Source of the DNA: Pseudomonadota bacterium
GTDB lineage: Bacteria; Pseudomonadota; Gammaproteobacteria; Halothiobacillales; Halothiobacillaceae
NCBI GenBank assembly: GCA_021801265.1
Contig: JAJYYE010000001.1
Location: 1-64,000 of the forward strand
Length of the DNA: 64,000 nt
Direction: 5' to 3'
The notes below the pieces were generated by a model. The model was not told the origin of the DNA, searched no databases, and was given only the letters and a program-made list of their open reading frames with translations. A program made the translations under genes and the position numbers. Below are positions 18,319 to 27,297 of this stretch, one piece after another. The stretch's first letter is position 1. Every line of letters begins with the position of its first letter.

Positions 18319-19344
18319 TTAAAAAGAAGCCGATTCCGCCTCCAGGTAGGCCAATGCGCTGTATTTACCGATATTCTCATCAAATCCTTTCGTGACAGGC
18401 GCGTATTTTTTGACTCGAGAATCATCCAAGGCCAGCGCCTTGGCGCCTTCTTGTCCAGACATTTCCTGCACCGCTTTTTCGGCTGATTGATAAATCCCTT
18501 CAAATAACTCGCGGTTATGCGCCAAAACCTGCTTGCCCGGATTACCGTGTGCTGGAATCCACAGTGCGCCCGGCACGGCAGCCTCCAAGGCATCATAATT
18601 TTTAAAGGTCCCGCGGAAACTGCCGTCATCCATGAATGCAATTCGATTATCCATGGCGACATCACCCACATGGACGATTTTTCGCCCCACCAGTTCAAGG
18701 CTGATGTCCGAAGGCGTATGCGCGGTACCATAAAAATGCACTTTGATCTGAGTATCCCCAAAATCAAGCACATCGCCGTGGGCAACGATTTTATTGGGCG
18801 GCGTGACCACCGTACCCAGCGTAGCATTGTGGGTAGAACGCTCCATCAAGTGAGTCCAAAACTGCCCCTGACCTGTTTTAATCGCCAAAAGGGTCTTCTC
18901 ATGGGCGTAAATTGGCACATCGGGATTTTCGTTCACAAACGCATGATTCCCCAGCCAATGATCGCCGTGATAATGCGTATTAATCACCGCCGCGATCGGG
19001 CTTGGGGTAACCTTGCGAATTTGCCGGAGTACCATTTCCCCAATTTGTCTTGAGGCGCCGCTGTCTATCACCACCACCCCTTTTTGCGTGGTGACGAAGG
19101 TCACATTGCTCATCATTCCCTGATTTTCGACCGAAGGGAAACCCCAAGGTGAAATCACGCAATAAACCTGCTCATCGAGTTTGGTCGCCGCAATATCAGG
19201 CACTTTCGGTCCTGAAATAACCGAATTCTCTTCGGCAAAAACGCGAGACGCATACGCAAGCGGCAATACTGTGAACCCCGTCGCGGTGCCTACGGTTTGT
19301 AGAAAACGCCGCCGGGGCAGCAGAGCAGATGATTTAGATTGCAT
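18319..19344 (-). CDS. Tat-exported MBL-fold metallohydrolase (SoxH-like)
   Basis: A metallo-beta-lactamase-fold hydrolase of 341 residues. It starts MQSKSSALLPRRRFLQ, a twin-arginine signal, and the ATG at 19344 has AGAGAG upstream, so the longer track start is rejected. The zinc motif is NTHYHGDHWLGNH, with later ligands in the VHVGDVAMDN and PAHGNPG stretches. It resembles the SoxH-type proteins found near Sox genes, whose exact substrate is unknown. It is the first gene of the minus-strand sulfur block and faces a Fur-type regulator. Confidence 0.85.
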   Translation of the reverse strand: MQSKSSALLPRRRFLQTVGTATGFTVLPLAYASRVFAEENSVISGPKVPDIAATKLDEQVYCVISPWGFPSVENQGMMSNVTFVTTQKGVVVIDSGASRQIGEMVLRQIRKVTPSPIAAVINTHYHGDHWLGNHAFVNENPDVPIYAHEKTLLAIKTGQGQFWTHLMERSTHNATLGTVVTPPNKIVAHGDVLDFGDTQIKVHFYGTAHTPSDISLELVGRKIVHVGDVAMDNRIAFMDDGSFRGTFKNYDALEAAVPGALWIPAHGNPGKQVLAHNRELFEGIYQSAEKAVQEMSGQEGAKALALDDSRVKKYAPVTKGFDENIGKYSALAYLEAESASF

Positions 19345-19612
19345 AGCGTCACTCTCTTTGATTGATATACGCCTGCGCCCTTCCTTGCGCACTGGGTCAG
19401 ATTTAATCGGACTGTTCCGCGATCTATCTTGCTCAGCACCATGAAACAATTCAATACCTTAATTATAAATTATTTTAATAAATCCCTGAAACGGCTTGGG
19501 TTTATCCCGATGGATCTGCCGGCATCAAATGATGATTGATGCCCAAGTTCTGCAGAATTCATCCGTACGCGTACAATTCGACGATAACTTACATTCAGGC
19601 AAACGAAAAACG

Positions 19613-20086
19613 ATGAACTGTACCGACCATCATAATTGCACCATCGGGGCGCTAGAACATGCCGAGCGGGTGTGCTTAGCGCGTGGCGCACGACTCACCC
19701 CCATCAGAAGGGCGGTTTTAGCCGAGATCTGGACAGGACATGAAGCAACCAAGGCCTATGATCTTATTTCTCGAATGTCCACTGTGGGCAATTTAATCAA
19801 GCCACCCACTATTTATCGGGCGCTCGAATTTCTCCTCGCCCATGGTTTGATTCATCGAATTGAAAGCCTGAATGCCTTCATTGGCTGCGATCATCCGGAA
19901 ACCCAGCATCAAGCCATTCTGATGATTTGCGATCACTGCGGCACGATCAATGAACAATCCAGCGATGCGCTGAACGTGCTGATCGCCACAATCAGCAGGG
20001 CACAGCAATTTAAAACCATCAGGCAATCCGTCGAACTTCATGGCGTATGCACTCACTGTCAAACACATCAGGGCATCACTGAATAA
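19613..20086 (+). CDS. Fur-family regulator, Zur-like
   Basis: A 157-residue metal-dependent repressor. A winged helix covers about residues 15-90 (ARLTPIRRAVLAEIW, PPTIYRALEFLLAHGLIHRIESLNAFIGC) and a C-terminal metal domain has two CxxC pairs (MICDHCGTINE and VCTHCQTH), the structural zinc site. That pattern and the CDHCG segment fit Zur better than Fur. The start at 19613 (MNCTDHHNC) avoids an atypical 39-residue extension. It diverges from the MBL-fold gene across 268 bp and is near zntB, which supports a zinc role. Confidence 0.85.
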   Translation: MNCTDHHNCTIGALEHAERVCLARGARLTPIRRAVLAEIWTGHEATKAYDLISRMSTVGNLIKPPTIYRALEFLLAHGLIHRIESLNAFIGCDHPETQHQAILMICDHCGTINEQSSDALNVLIATISRAQQFKTIRQSVELHGVCTHCQTHQGITE

Positions 20087-20162
20087 AGATCCCCCCGATG
20101 CGGCGCCAATCGCGTTAAAATCCGCCCACTTTTTTATTGCACGCTCACATTGGTCTTTTACC

Positions 20163-20753
20163 ATGCCCACACCCCAAGAAATTGCACAACTGCGTGCCGA
20201 TCTCACTCAACACGTCAATTTAATGGGGCAAAATCTTAGCCTGCATTCCACCTGGGGGCTTTTTTCGCCGCGCGAAATTGATGATGGCACGCGGCTCCTG
20301 CTTGATTTTTTGGACGCGCCCAAGCCGGGGCAAACGGTGGTTGATTTAGGCTGCGGCTACGGCCCGATTGGCCTAACGCTTGCCAAAGCAGAGCCCAGCG
20401 CCGCGTTAATTTTGCTGGATAAAGATTTTGTGGCCTGTGAATTTGCAGCCGCCAATGCCGCCCGCAATCACCTTGCCAATGTCACCGTCAAACTCAGCAA
20501 TGGTTTGAGCGCCGTACAGAACACAAAACTCGACCGGATTGTGTCCAATGTACCGGCTAAAGTCGGCAAAGAACTCTGGTCGATCATGCTGTTTGATGCC
20601 TGGCAAAATTTGACGCCGGGCGGTGATATCTGGTTTGTCAGTATCAATGGCCTGCGCGATTACTTTAAACGGACATTTAAAGAGCAATTTGGCAATTATG
20701 ACAAAATCAAACAGGGACAAGATTACACGGTGCATCGTGCCGTCAAGGAATAA
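20163..20753 (+). CDS. Class I SAM methyltransferase (MTS/RsmC-like domain)
   Basis: A 196-residue single-domain methyltransferase. The SAM-binding motif I is VVDLGCGYGPIGLTLA and motif IV reads SNVPAKVG. It resembles the catalytic half of RsmC/RlmG rRNA guanine methyltransferases (about 330-380 residues) but lacks their N-terminal domain, so its target is uncertain. The start at 20163 (MPTPQEIAQL) is chosen by domain content; no strong ribosome binding site is seen. Confidence 0.8.
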   Translation: MPTPQEIAQLRADLTQHVNLMGQNLSLHSTWGLFSPREIDDGTRLLLDFLDAPKPGQTVVDLGCGYGPIGLTLAKAEPSAALILLDKDFVACEFAAANAARNHLANVTVKLSNGLSAVQNTKLDRIVSNVPAKVGKELWSIMLFDAWQNLTPGGDIWFVSINGLRDYFKRTFKEQFGNYDKIKQGQDYTVHRAVKE

Positions 20754-20829
20754 GCACCCCCTTTGAACTTGAATATTTTTACTGAACTCATGCGTCACTC
20801 CGGCATGACCGCGACCGAGACTGAATACC

Positions 20830-21795
20830 GTGGCAATTGATTTTTATACTTGGCATATGCAGGGCGATGGCAGCGCCCAACTGCTGCCACTCTCCGATGA
20901 AACCCCCTGCCCTGGGCCAGTATGGATTCATCTTAATTACAGCCAGCCGGAAGTACAGGATTGGATTCGCAGTCAAACCGATTTAGATGCCACGGTTCAA
21001 GATACCTTATTGGCTGAAGTGACCCGCCCCCGCGCGCTGATTCTGGAGCAAGGATTGCTTCTTACCCTGCGCGGCATTAACCACAATCCGGGACAAGAAC
21101 CCGATGACATGATTGGCATCCGGCTCTGGATTACTCCCCGCCGCATAATCAGTACCCACCTGCGGTCGCTGCGCGCTGTGAATACATTGCAACGGGATAT
21201 GGAATCCAACAATGCGCCCAAAGATGCCGGGCAATTTGTCATTCGATTGGTTGAATTACTCAATGACAACATGGCCGATGTCATCGAAGAAATTGATGAG
21301 CTGACAGATAATTACGAAAAAACCATGCTCGTGAGCAAAGAAGTTGAGCCGGTTTCCGATCGGGAGCTGGCTGATCTCCGCACCACGATTCTCACGCTAA
21401 GGCGTTATCTCGGCCCACAGCGCGATGCCTTGCTTTCCTTGGTCGCCAGTCACTTAAGCTGGGTCAAGAAAGGCACAATTCAGCGTCTGCGCGAAGCGGA
21501 AAACAGACTCACCCGCTATATCGAGGTATTAGACGCCTCGCGCGATCAAATGCGGATTATCCAGGAACAGCTCCACATGCGTTCAAGCAACCAACTGAAC
21601 AAACAGCTCACCTTCCTGACGGCGCTCTCTGCCATTTTCCTGCCACTGACCTTTATTACCGGCTTGTTCGGGGTCAACATCGCAGGAATTCCGGGCAATC
21701 AGTCACCGGATTGGGCGTTTTCCCTATTCTCACTGTTTTTGGCGTTGATCGGCGGCTTACTTATCTATTTATTCAAACGCGCCCGATTATTTTAA
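20830..21795 (+). CDS. zntB: CorA-family zinc transporter ZntB
   Basis: Inner-membrane divalent-cation channel of the CorA superfamily, 321 residues with a GTG start. A long soluble helical domain is followed by two C-terminal membrane segments; the pore motif reads TGLFGVNIAGIPG, with GVN as in ZntB rather than the GMN of CorA. ZntB proteins transport zinc. It follows the methyltransferase gene by 76 bp and lies near the Zur-like regulator. It converges with metW, stops 13 bp apart. Confidence 0.88.
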   Translation: MAIDFYTWHMQGDGSAQLLPLSDETPCPGPVWIHLNYSQPEVQDWIRSQTDLDATVQDTLLAEVTRPRALILEQGLLLTLRGINHNPGQEPDDMIGIRLWITPRRIISTHLRSLRAVNTLQRDMESNNAPKDAGQFVIRLVELLNDNMADVIEEIDELTDNYEKTMLVSKEVEPVSDRELADLRTTILTLRRYLGPQRDALLSLVASHLSWVKKGTIQRLREAENRLTRYIEVLDASRDQMRIIQEQLHMRSSNQLNKQLTFLTALSAIFLPLTFITGLFGVNIAGIPGNQSPDWAFSLFSLFLALIGGLLIYLFKRARLF

Positions 21796-21808
21796 ACCCG
21801 CTTCGAAA

Positions 21809-22411
21809 TCAAACTCGCCGCTTAATCCGATAAATCGCATGCTCTCCAAACCAGTTAGGGAAAGCGCGCAATAAGGCCGATTCTCGCCGAGCACTATCCA
21901 CCACCGCACGATCAATAATCTCCAACCCCAACTCATCGCATAACGTCTCAAAATCCGTGAGCGTGCACAGGTGGATGTTCGGCGTGTTGTACCATGGATT
22001 CGGTAGCGCACGATTGAAGGGCATGTGCCCAAGCAGCCCGAGCTGCACACGATTGCGCCAGTAGCCCATGTTGGGAAACGTCACAATACCTTCACGGGCG
22101 ATACTGAGCATATCGGCCAACAATCGCTCAGGATGGCGCATGGCCTGAATTGTTTGGCTGACAATCACAAAATCAAAAGACATCGGCGCAAACCAGTCGC
22201 TAATGCCGCTGTCCAAATCCTCTTGAATAACATTCAGGCCCGCCTCAATACATGCGGCCACTTGGTCGTCATCCAACTCCAAACCCACGGCTGAAACCTG
22301 CCGCCGCTCGATTAAATGTGAGAGCAAAGAGCCATCGCCACACCCCAAATCCAACACGCGACTGCGCGGCGTAATCCACTGTTCAACAATATGCCAATCA
22401 GGGCGAATCAT
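21809..22411 (-). CDS. metW: Methionine biosynthesis protein MetW
   Basis: A SAM-methyltransferase-fold partner of MetX, required for homoserine acylation in organisms with the metXW pair. It has 200 residues with motif [13 protein letters not shown] and the family segment [18 protein letters not shown]. Its start overlaps the metX stop by 4 bases (ATGA), the usual metXW organisation. Confidence 0.95.
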   Translation of the reverse strand: MIRPDWHIVEQWITPRSRVLDLGCGDGSLLSHLIERRQVSAVGLELDDDQVAACIEAGLNVIQEDLDSGISDWFAPMSFDFVIVSQTIQAMRHPERLLADMLSIAREGIVTFPNMGYWRNRVQLGLLGHMPFNRALPNPWYNTPNIHLCTLTDFETLCDELGLEIIDRAVVDSARRESALLRAFPNWFGEHAIYRIKRRV

Positions 22412-23601
22412 AAGGCACCCGATTGATTTGAACCGGTTAAATCAATATTGGCCATATAGCCTGCCAGTACGCGGTGGTAATAAGGAATCGTCATCAAAAA
22501 CGCATCATGGCCGTGATTGGATTCGATTTCTGCATAAGACACTCGCTTTCCTGCCGCCAGCAAGGCCCGCACAATTTCTCGCGAGCGCTCGGGCGCAAAA
22601 CGCCAATCGGAGGTAAATGAAACAACCAGAAAATCCGCCTGAGCCGGCGTGAGCGCTGCAACCAAATCATCGCCGTAATCATGCGCGGGGTCGAAATAAT
22701 CCAAGGCTTTGGTCATGAGCAGATAGGTATTGGCATCAAAGCGATCGACAAAACTCGTGCCTTGATACCGCAAATAGCTTTCAACCTGAAACTCGACATC
22801 AAAACCGTAATTAACCTGACCCGAACGCAACTCACGCCCGAATTTAGCGCGCATCGCGTCATCCGATAAATACGTGATATGCCCCAGCATTCGCGCCAGC
22901 ATCAGGCCCCGCCGAGGGATTGAGCCCTGCTCAGCATAGCGGCCACCAAAAAACTCGGGGTCAGTGATAATCGCTTGGCGCGCCACTTCATTAAACGCGA
23001 TATTTTGTGCCGAAAGTTTCGGCGCGGCGGCAATCACAATGGCATGCGCGATGGCCTCGGGATAACTGATCGACCACTGCAACACTTGCATTCCACCCAG
23101 GCTGCCGCCGATCACCGCCGCCCAACTGGCCATACCCAAATGTTGCATTAAGTGATGCTGGGCATTGACCCAATCGCGCACAGTCACAATCGGGAAATCG
23201 GGGCCGTAGGGTTTTCCGGTGTCCGGATCAATACTCAAGGGCCCAGTTGAGCCCTTGCAGCCGCCCAAGTTATTCAGGCACACCACAAAAAACCGATTGG
23301 TATCAATCGGCTTGCCGGGCCCAATAGCGGAATCCCACCAACCCGGCTTGCGCTCCGTTTCAGCATGGAAACCTGCCGCGTGGTGATCGCCCGATAACGC
23401 ATGACAAATTAAAACCGCGTTATTGCCCATCGCATTTAATTGGCCGTACGTTTCATAAACGAGCGCATAGCTGGGGAGGCTTCGGCCACAATCCAGTGCC
23501 AATGGCTCGGTGAACGCAGCATGTTGCGGCTGCACAATACCCACCGAATGGTTCGAACCGGTAGCGGTTATTTTGTGGGATGCATCACTCAATCCAGACA
23601 C
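22408..23601 (-). CDS. metX: Homoserine O-acyltransferase
   Basis: Acylates homoserine (acetyl or succinyl donor, not decidable here) for methionine synthesis. Alpha/beta-hydrolase fold with nucleophile motif [12 protein letters not shown], catalytic Asp in TSDWRFAP and His in [22 protein letters not shown] forms part of the oxyanion region. The start is uncertain: the track begins at a TTG (23640) next to the yggT stop, and the GTG at 23601 is used here because family proteins begin shortly before SVGIVQPQ. It has about 397 residues from this start. Part of yggS-proC-yggT-metX-metW. Confidence 0.93.
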   Translation of the reverse strand: MSGLSDASHKITATGSNHSVGIVQPQHAAFTEPLALDCGRSLPSYALVYETYGQLNAMGNNAVLICHALSGDHHAAGFHAETERKPGWWDSAIGPGKPIDTNRFFVVCLNNLGGCKGSTGPLSIDPDTGKPYGPDFPIVTVRDWVNAQHHLMQHLGMASWAAVIGGSLGGMQVLQWSISYPEAIAHAIVIAAAPKLSAQNIAFNEVARQAIITDPEFFGGRYAEQGSIPRRGLMLARMLGHITYLSDDAMRAKFGRELRSGQVNYGFDVEFQVESYLRYQGTSFVDRFDANTYLLMTKALDYFDPAHDYGDDLVAALTPAQADFLVVSFTSDWRFAPERSREIVRALLAAGKRVSYAEIESNHGHDAFLMTIPYYHRVLAGYMANIDLTGSNQSGAL

Positions 23602-23640
23602 CTTACACTTATTCAAAAAGCCAAAAAACAGCGCCGACAA

Positions 23641-24192
23641 TTAGCCGAACAATACATTTCCAACGGCAATCTGCAGTACTTGAATCACAATCAACGCGAC
23701 CAAGGGGCTTAAGTCGAAACCACCCAGCGGCGGCAGAAATTTTTGCACGGGCCGCAACAGCGGATCGGTTAAATCCTCAAGCAGTGAAATACCCGGCGAG
23801 CGATTATTACCCACCCACGACGCCACAGCGCGCATCAGAATGGTCCAGAAAAACAAATCCGTCACCAGCAAAAACACGAAATAAACTGAAGTCAAAATCA
23901 ATGCCATCACCGGCATACCGCCGCTTCGCATCATGCCCAGCACCCAAACCATCAGGACAATCAAAGCCAATGCCACGAGCACCGATGCCAAATCATGCCT
24001 GCCTGTGCGTGGCAAGCGTTTGCGCAGCGGATTCAGTACAGGGTCGGTGATTTTGACCAGCGATTGCGTGATGGGATTAAAAAAATTCGCGCGAAAAGCC
24101 TGTAAAAAATAACGGACCAAGACGATAAAAATCACCAGTTCAAACAGGGTTCGAACCAAAAACGCCAGAGGATCACCAAAACTACCACTCAT
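23641..24192 (-). CDS. YggT-family membrane protein
   Basis: A 183-residue inner-membrane protein made of two YggT repeats, each with hydrophobic helices and an NP-type motif (NFFNPITQSLVKITDPVLNPLRK and SPGISLLEDLTDPLLRPVQKFLPP). Function is not settled; the family is linked to osmotic stress and cell-envelope processes. It overlaps proC by 4 bases and precedes metX directly, matching the widespread yggS-proC-yggT order. Confidence 0.93.
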   Translation of the reverse strand: MSGSFGDPLAFLVRTLFELVIFIVLVRYFLQAFRANFFNPITQSLVKITDPVLNPLRKRLPRTGRHDLASVLVALALIVLMVWVLGMMRSGGMPVMALILTSVYFVFLLVTDLFFWTILMRAVASWVGNNRSPGISLLEDLTDPLLRPVQKFLPPLGGFDLSPLVALIVIQVLQIAVGNVLFG

Positions 24193-25040
24193 GCTGCCCC
24201 CTGATCGGTACTCAATTCGCGCCCCATCTCGACGCTGCGCTGATGCGCTGCCGCTAATGCATGCATAAATGCCTCACGTAAGCCCGCATGCTCCAACGCT
24301 GCGACCCCCCGCTCGGTGGTGCCATTCGGTGAAGTGACCCGTGCGCGCAACTGCGCTGGAGATTCATCTGCCGTCATGGCCAAACGTGCTGCACCAAATA
24401 CCGTTTCCAACGTCAGCAACCGCGCCGTCTGAGCGGGTAATCCCAATTGCTCTGCCGCAGCCTGCATGGCTTCCATCACCAGGAAAATATAAGCTGGGCC
24501 ACTCCCCGATAGTGCGGTAACGGCATCCATATCCGCCTCGCTATCCACCCACTGAACCAACCCCACCGCCCGCATCAGGGACTCGGCCCTATTGCGTTGT
24601 TGCGGGGTTAAAGAAGGGGGCGCATACAGGCCAGTGGCACCCGACCCAACCATCGCCGGTGTATTGGGCATGGCCCGCACCACCGCTTGATGGCCGCCAA
24701 GCCATTGTTGTAACGCCGAGACCGTGATACCCGCAGCAACGGAAACGACGAGTTGGCTAGGCGTCAACAGGCCGTGGATCTGCTCGGCTACGGCACGAAC
24801 TTGATTGGGTTTTACCGCAAGAACAATCAAGTTGGCATTCGCGATAGCCTCGGCATTATCCGCAGCGGTTTGAACCCCGTATAAATCGGCCAGTAACGTA
24901 CGGCGGGCTTCTGAAGGATCAGCAACCATCAACACGGGCTGCACGACCGACATCATACTCGCCTGATTGTTGCGCAAGCCTTCAATCAGAGCCGTAGCCA
25001 TATTGCCACCGCCAATAAAAGCAATTTGTGCCGCTTGCAT
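24189..25040 (-). CDS. proC: Pyrroline-5-carboxylate reductase
   Basis: Last step of proline synthesis, reducing pyrroline-5-carboxylate with NAD(P)H. It has 283 residues with the Rossmann start IAFIGGGNMATALI, a VLAVKPNQ stretch, and the family signature near SGSGPAYIFLVMEAM. The start at 25040 follows AGAGG; the longer track start at 25091 is rejected. In the yggS-proC-yggT operon. Confidence 0.96.
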   Translation of the reverse strand: MQAAQIAFIGGGNMATALIEGLRNNQASMMSVVQPVLMVADPSEARRTLLADLYGVQTAADNAEAIANANLIVLAVKPNQVRAVAEQIHGLLTPSQLVVSVAAGITVSALQQWLGGHQAVVRAMPNTPAMVGSGATGLYAPPSLTPQQRNRAESLMRAVGLVQWVDSEADMDAVTALSGSGPAYIFLVMEAMQAAAEQLGLPAQTARLLTLETVFGAARLAMTADESPAQLRARVTSPNGTTERGVAALEHAGLREAFMHALAAAHQRSVEMGRELSTDQGAA

Positions 25041-25139
25041 AGATACCTCTGCAATTTTCAACCATTTTGGATGGCATGACGTTTGCTCCAAGAGCGATCA
25101 CGCACCCGATGCCTTGTAGATTACCACGCGGCAGAAGCC

Positions 25140-25826
25140 TTATGATTCCGCCGTCATCTGACGCACGCCAAAAAGTGCCGTACCAATCCGCACATGGGTA
25201 CTGCCCGCAGCAATCGCGGCAGGAAAATCACCACTCATGCCCATCGACAGCAGGGGGAGTGCGGAAGGCAAATGGGCGTTAAGTTGCGCCGTACGCGTAA
25301 ACGCATCCGGTGATCCACGCGCCGGAATGACCATCAAGCCAACTAATTCTATTCGAGGCAGGCGTTGACATAAAGCCACCATCGCGGGCAATTCCGCTGG
25401 AGACACGCCCGCCTTAGTCGATTCATTATCAATATTCACTTCAATAAATATCTTGAGCGGCGGTAAATTATCTGGCCGTTGCTCGCTCAACCGTTCGGCA
25501 ATTTTTGGCCGATCGACACTATGTACCCAAGAAAAATTTGCCGCAATCGCACGGGTTTTGTTGGACTGAATCGGGCCAATAAAATGCCATACGATCTTCC
25601 CCGCCATGGGGGTATGAGCCAATTTAGCCTGCTTGGCCAGCGCCTCTTGCACGTAATTTTCCGCAAAATCATGCTGGCCCAGCGCCGTCAGTGCTTCTAT
25701 TGCCAAAGCGGGCTGCTGCTTACTCACCGCAATTAAAGTCACCGAATCCGGCAGCCGTTTAGCGGCCAGAGTCGAGGCGACAATACTTGATTTTATCGAC
25801 GAAAATCGCGCCTCAAGTGCGTTCAC
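25140..25826 (-). CDS. YggS-type PLP homeostasis protein
   Basis: Pyridoxal-phosphate-binding protein of the YggS/PROSC family, which keeps free PLP and amino-acid pools in balance and has no known enzymatic activity. It has 228 residues with PLP lysine motif LIAVSKQQP, HDFAENYVQE, WHFIGPIQSNK, and SMGMSGDFPAAI near the end. It begins the minus-strand operon yggS-proC-yggT-metXW and diverges from pilT. Confidence 0.95.
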   Translation of the reverse strand: MNALEARFSSIKSSIVASTLAAKRLPDSVTLIAVSKQQPALAIEALTALGQHDFAENYVQEALAKQAKLAHTPMAGKIVWHFIGPIQSNKTRAIAANFSWVHSVDRPKIAERLSEQRPDNLPPLKIFIEVNIDNESTKAGVSPAELPAMVALCQRLPRIELVGLMVIPARGSPDAFTRTAQLNAHLPSALPLLSMGMSGDFPAAIAAGSTHVRIGTALFGVRQMTAES

Positions 25827-26038
25827 GCTTTACCCCACTACCATTCGATTTGTGAACAATACCCGTTTAAGACTATCATTTCTTCACCGCTTGAAACCCA
25901 TTGAATCCGCATGATGTTCGATTAAACTTCGAGTAAACTAAACGCCACTGCGATAAGTTTGCATGCACTCAACACATGGGTTAAAAAAGCACGCGCAGAG
26001 ATCAATTTAAGGATTAGTACACAAAAGGACCTCCGATC

Positions 26039-27088
26039 ATGGCTGAACAACGCGGTATTGACTCTCTTCTTACCTTTTCGGTAAAAAATGGCGCATCGGA
26101 TCTTCACCTCTCTGCTGGCGAACAGCCTCGCGTCCGGATTGATGGCGACATTCGCAAAGTGAACGTCCCCGTGATGGAGCACAAAGAAGTGCACGCCATG
26201 GTGTACGACATCATGAACGACAAGCAGCGCAAAGAGTATGAAGACAATCTGGAAGTGGATTTTTCATTCGAACTCCCCAGCGTCGCCCGCTTCCGGGTCA
26301 ATGCGTTCAACCAACAGCGCGGAGCGTCTGCAGTATTTCGTACCATTCCAAGCGAGATCCTGACACTTGAGCAGCTCGCTGCCCCTAACGTATTCAAGGA
26401 CTTGTGCTTCTTCCCTCGCGGGATCGTACTGGTCACCGGCCCTACAGGCTCGGGCAAATCGACAACCTTGGCCGCGATGATCAACCATATCAACGAAAAC
26501 CGAAACGACCATATCCTGACGATTGAGGACCCGATCGAATTCGTTCACAACAGTAAAAAATGCCTGATTAATCAACGTGAAGTACATCGAGATACCCACA
26601 GTTTTAATGCGGCTTTGCGCTCGGCATTGCGTGAAGATCCCGATGTTATTTTGGTGGGTGAACTGCGGGATTTGGAAACAATTCGACTCGCCCTCACCGC
26701 CGCAGAAACCGGGCACCTAGTTTTTGCTACCCTGCATACCAGCTCCGCGGCCAAAACCATCGACCGCGTGGTGGATGTATTCCCGGCTGCTGAAAAAGAT
26801 ATGGTGCGCTCCATGCTGTCAGAATCATTGCGCGCGGTCATTTCGCAAACATTACTGAAGAAAATTGGGGGTGGGCGAATCGCCGCGCACGAAATCATGC
26901 TCGGCAGCCCCGCGATTCGTAATTTGATTCGCGAAAATAAAATCGCACAAATGTACTCCGCCATTCAAACAGGGCAAACCCAAGGCATGCAAACCCTGGA
27001 TCAGAACCTGCAACAACTGGTTAAGCGGGGTTTGGTTGCCAAGGATGAAGCCCGTGCGCGCGCGCAAAACAAGGCAGATTTTATGTAA
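26039..27088 (+). CDS. pilT: Type IV pilus retraction ATPase PilT
   Basis: Hexameric ATPase that disassembles pilin for pilus retraction and twitching motility. It has 349 residues. Motifs in order are GPTGSGKSTTLAAMI (Walker A), ILTIEDPIEFVH (Asp box), ALREDPDVILVGELRDLETI (Walker B), TGHLVFATLHT (His box), and the PilT-specific AIRNLIRENK near the C-terminus. It lies next to yggS/proC as in pseudomonads. A palindromic element of about 140 bp separates it from the next gene. Confidence 0.96.
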   Translation: MAEQRGIDSLLTFSVKNGASDLHLSAGEQPRVRIDGDIRKVNVPVMEHKEVHAMVYDIMNDKQRKEYEDNLEVDFSFELPSVARFRVNAFNQQRGASAVFRTIPSEILTLEQLAAPNVFKDLCFFPRGIVLVTGPTGSGKSTTLAAMINHINENRNDHILTIEDPIEFVHNSKKCLINQREVHRDTHSFNAALRSALREDPDVILVGELRDLETIRLALTAAETGHLVFATLHTSSAAKTIDRVVDVFPAAEKDMVRSMLSESLRAVISQTLLKKIGGGRIAAHEIMLGSPAIRNLIRENKIAQMYSAIQTGQTQGMQTLDQNLQQLVKRGLVAKDEARARAQNKADFM

Positions 27089-27102
27089 TTTACCTTACAG
27101 GG

Positions 27103-27242
27103 CAGGGTAGTGAGGAACGCCATGTGCGGAGGTAAGTCAAGGCGAAAATGGGCGAGAAACCGGAGTTTACTCGGAGTAAATGAGGATTTTGAGCCCGTGT
27201 TTAACGCAGCATTGGCTAGCGCAATAGTTTTTCACCACCCTG
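27103..27242. repeat. Palindromic element of about 140 bp, copy 1
   Basis: Imperfect palindrome between pilT and the first pilU-type gene. Ends are CAGGGTAGTGAGGAAC and GTTTTTCACCACCCTG (inverted, 13 of 16 matching). The core shares CCGGAGTTTAC and AGTAAATGAGGATTTT with the copy at 62231-62372. It has no ORF of its own. Likely a non-autonomous MITE- or REP-like element. Confidence 0.8.
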
Positions 27243-27297
27243 TGAAGCAATTTCTCGCAAGCGACTACTCACAACACCGACAAAGGAACGCTTAACC

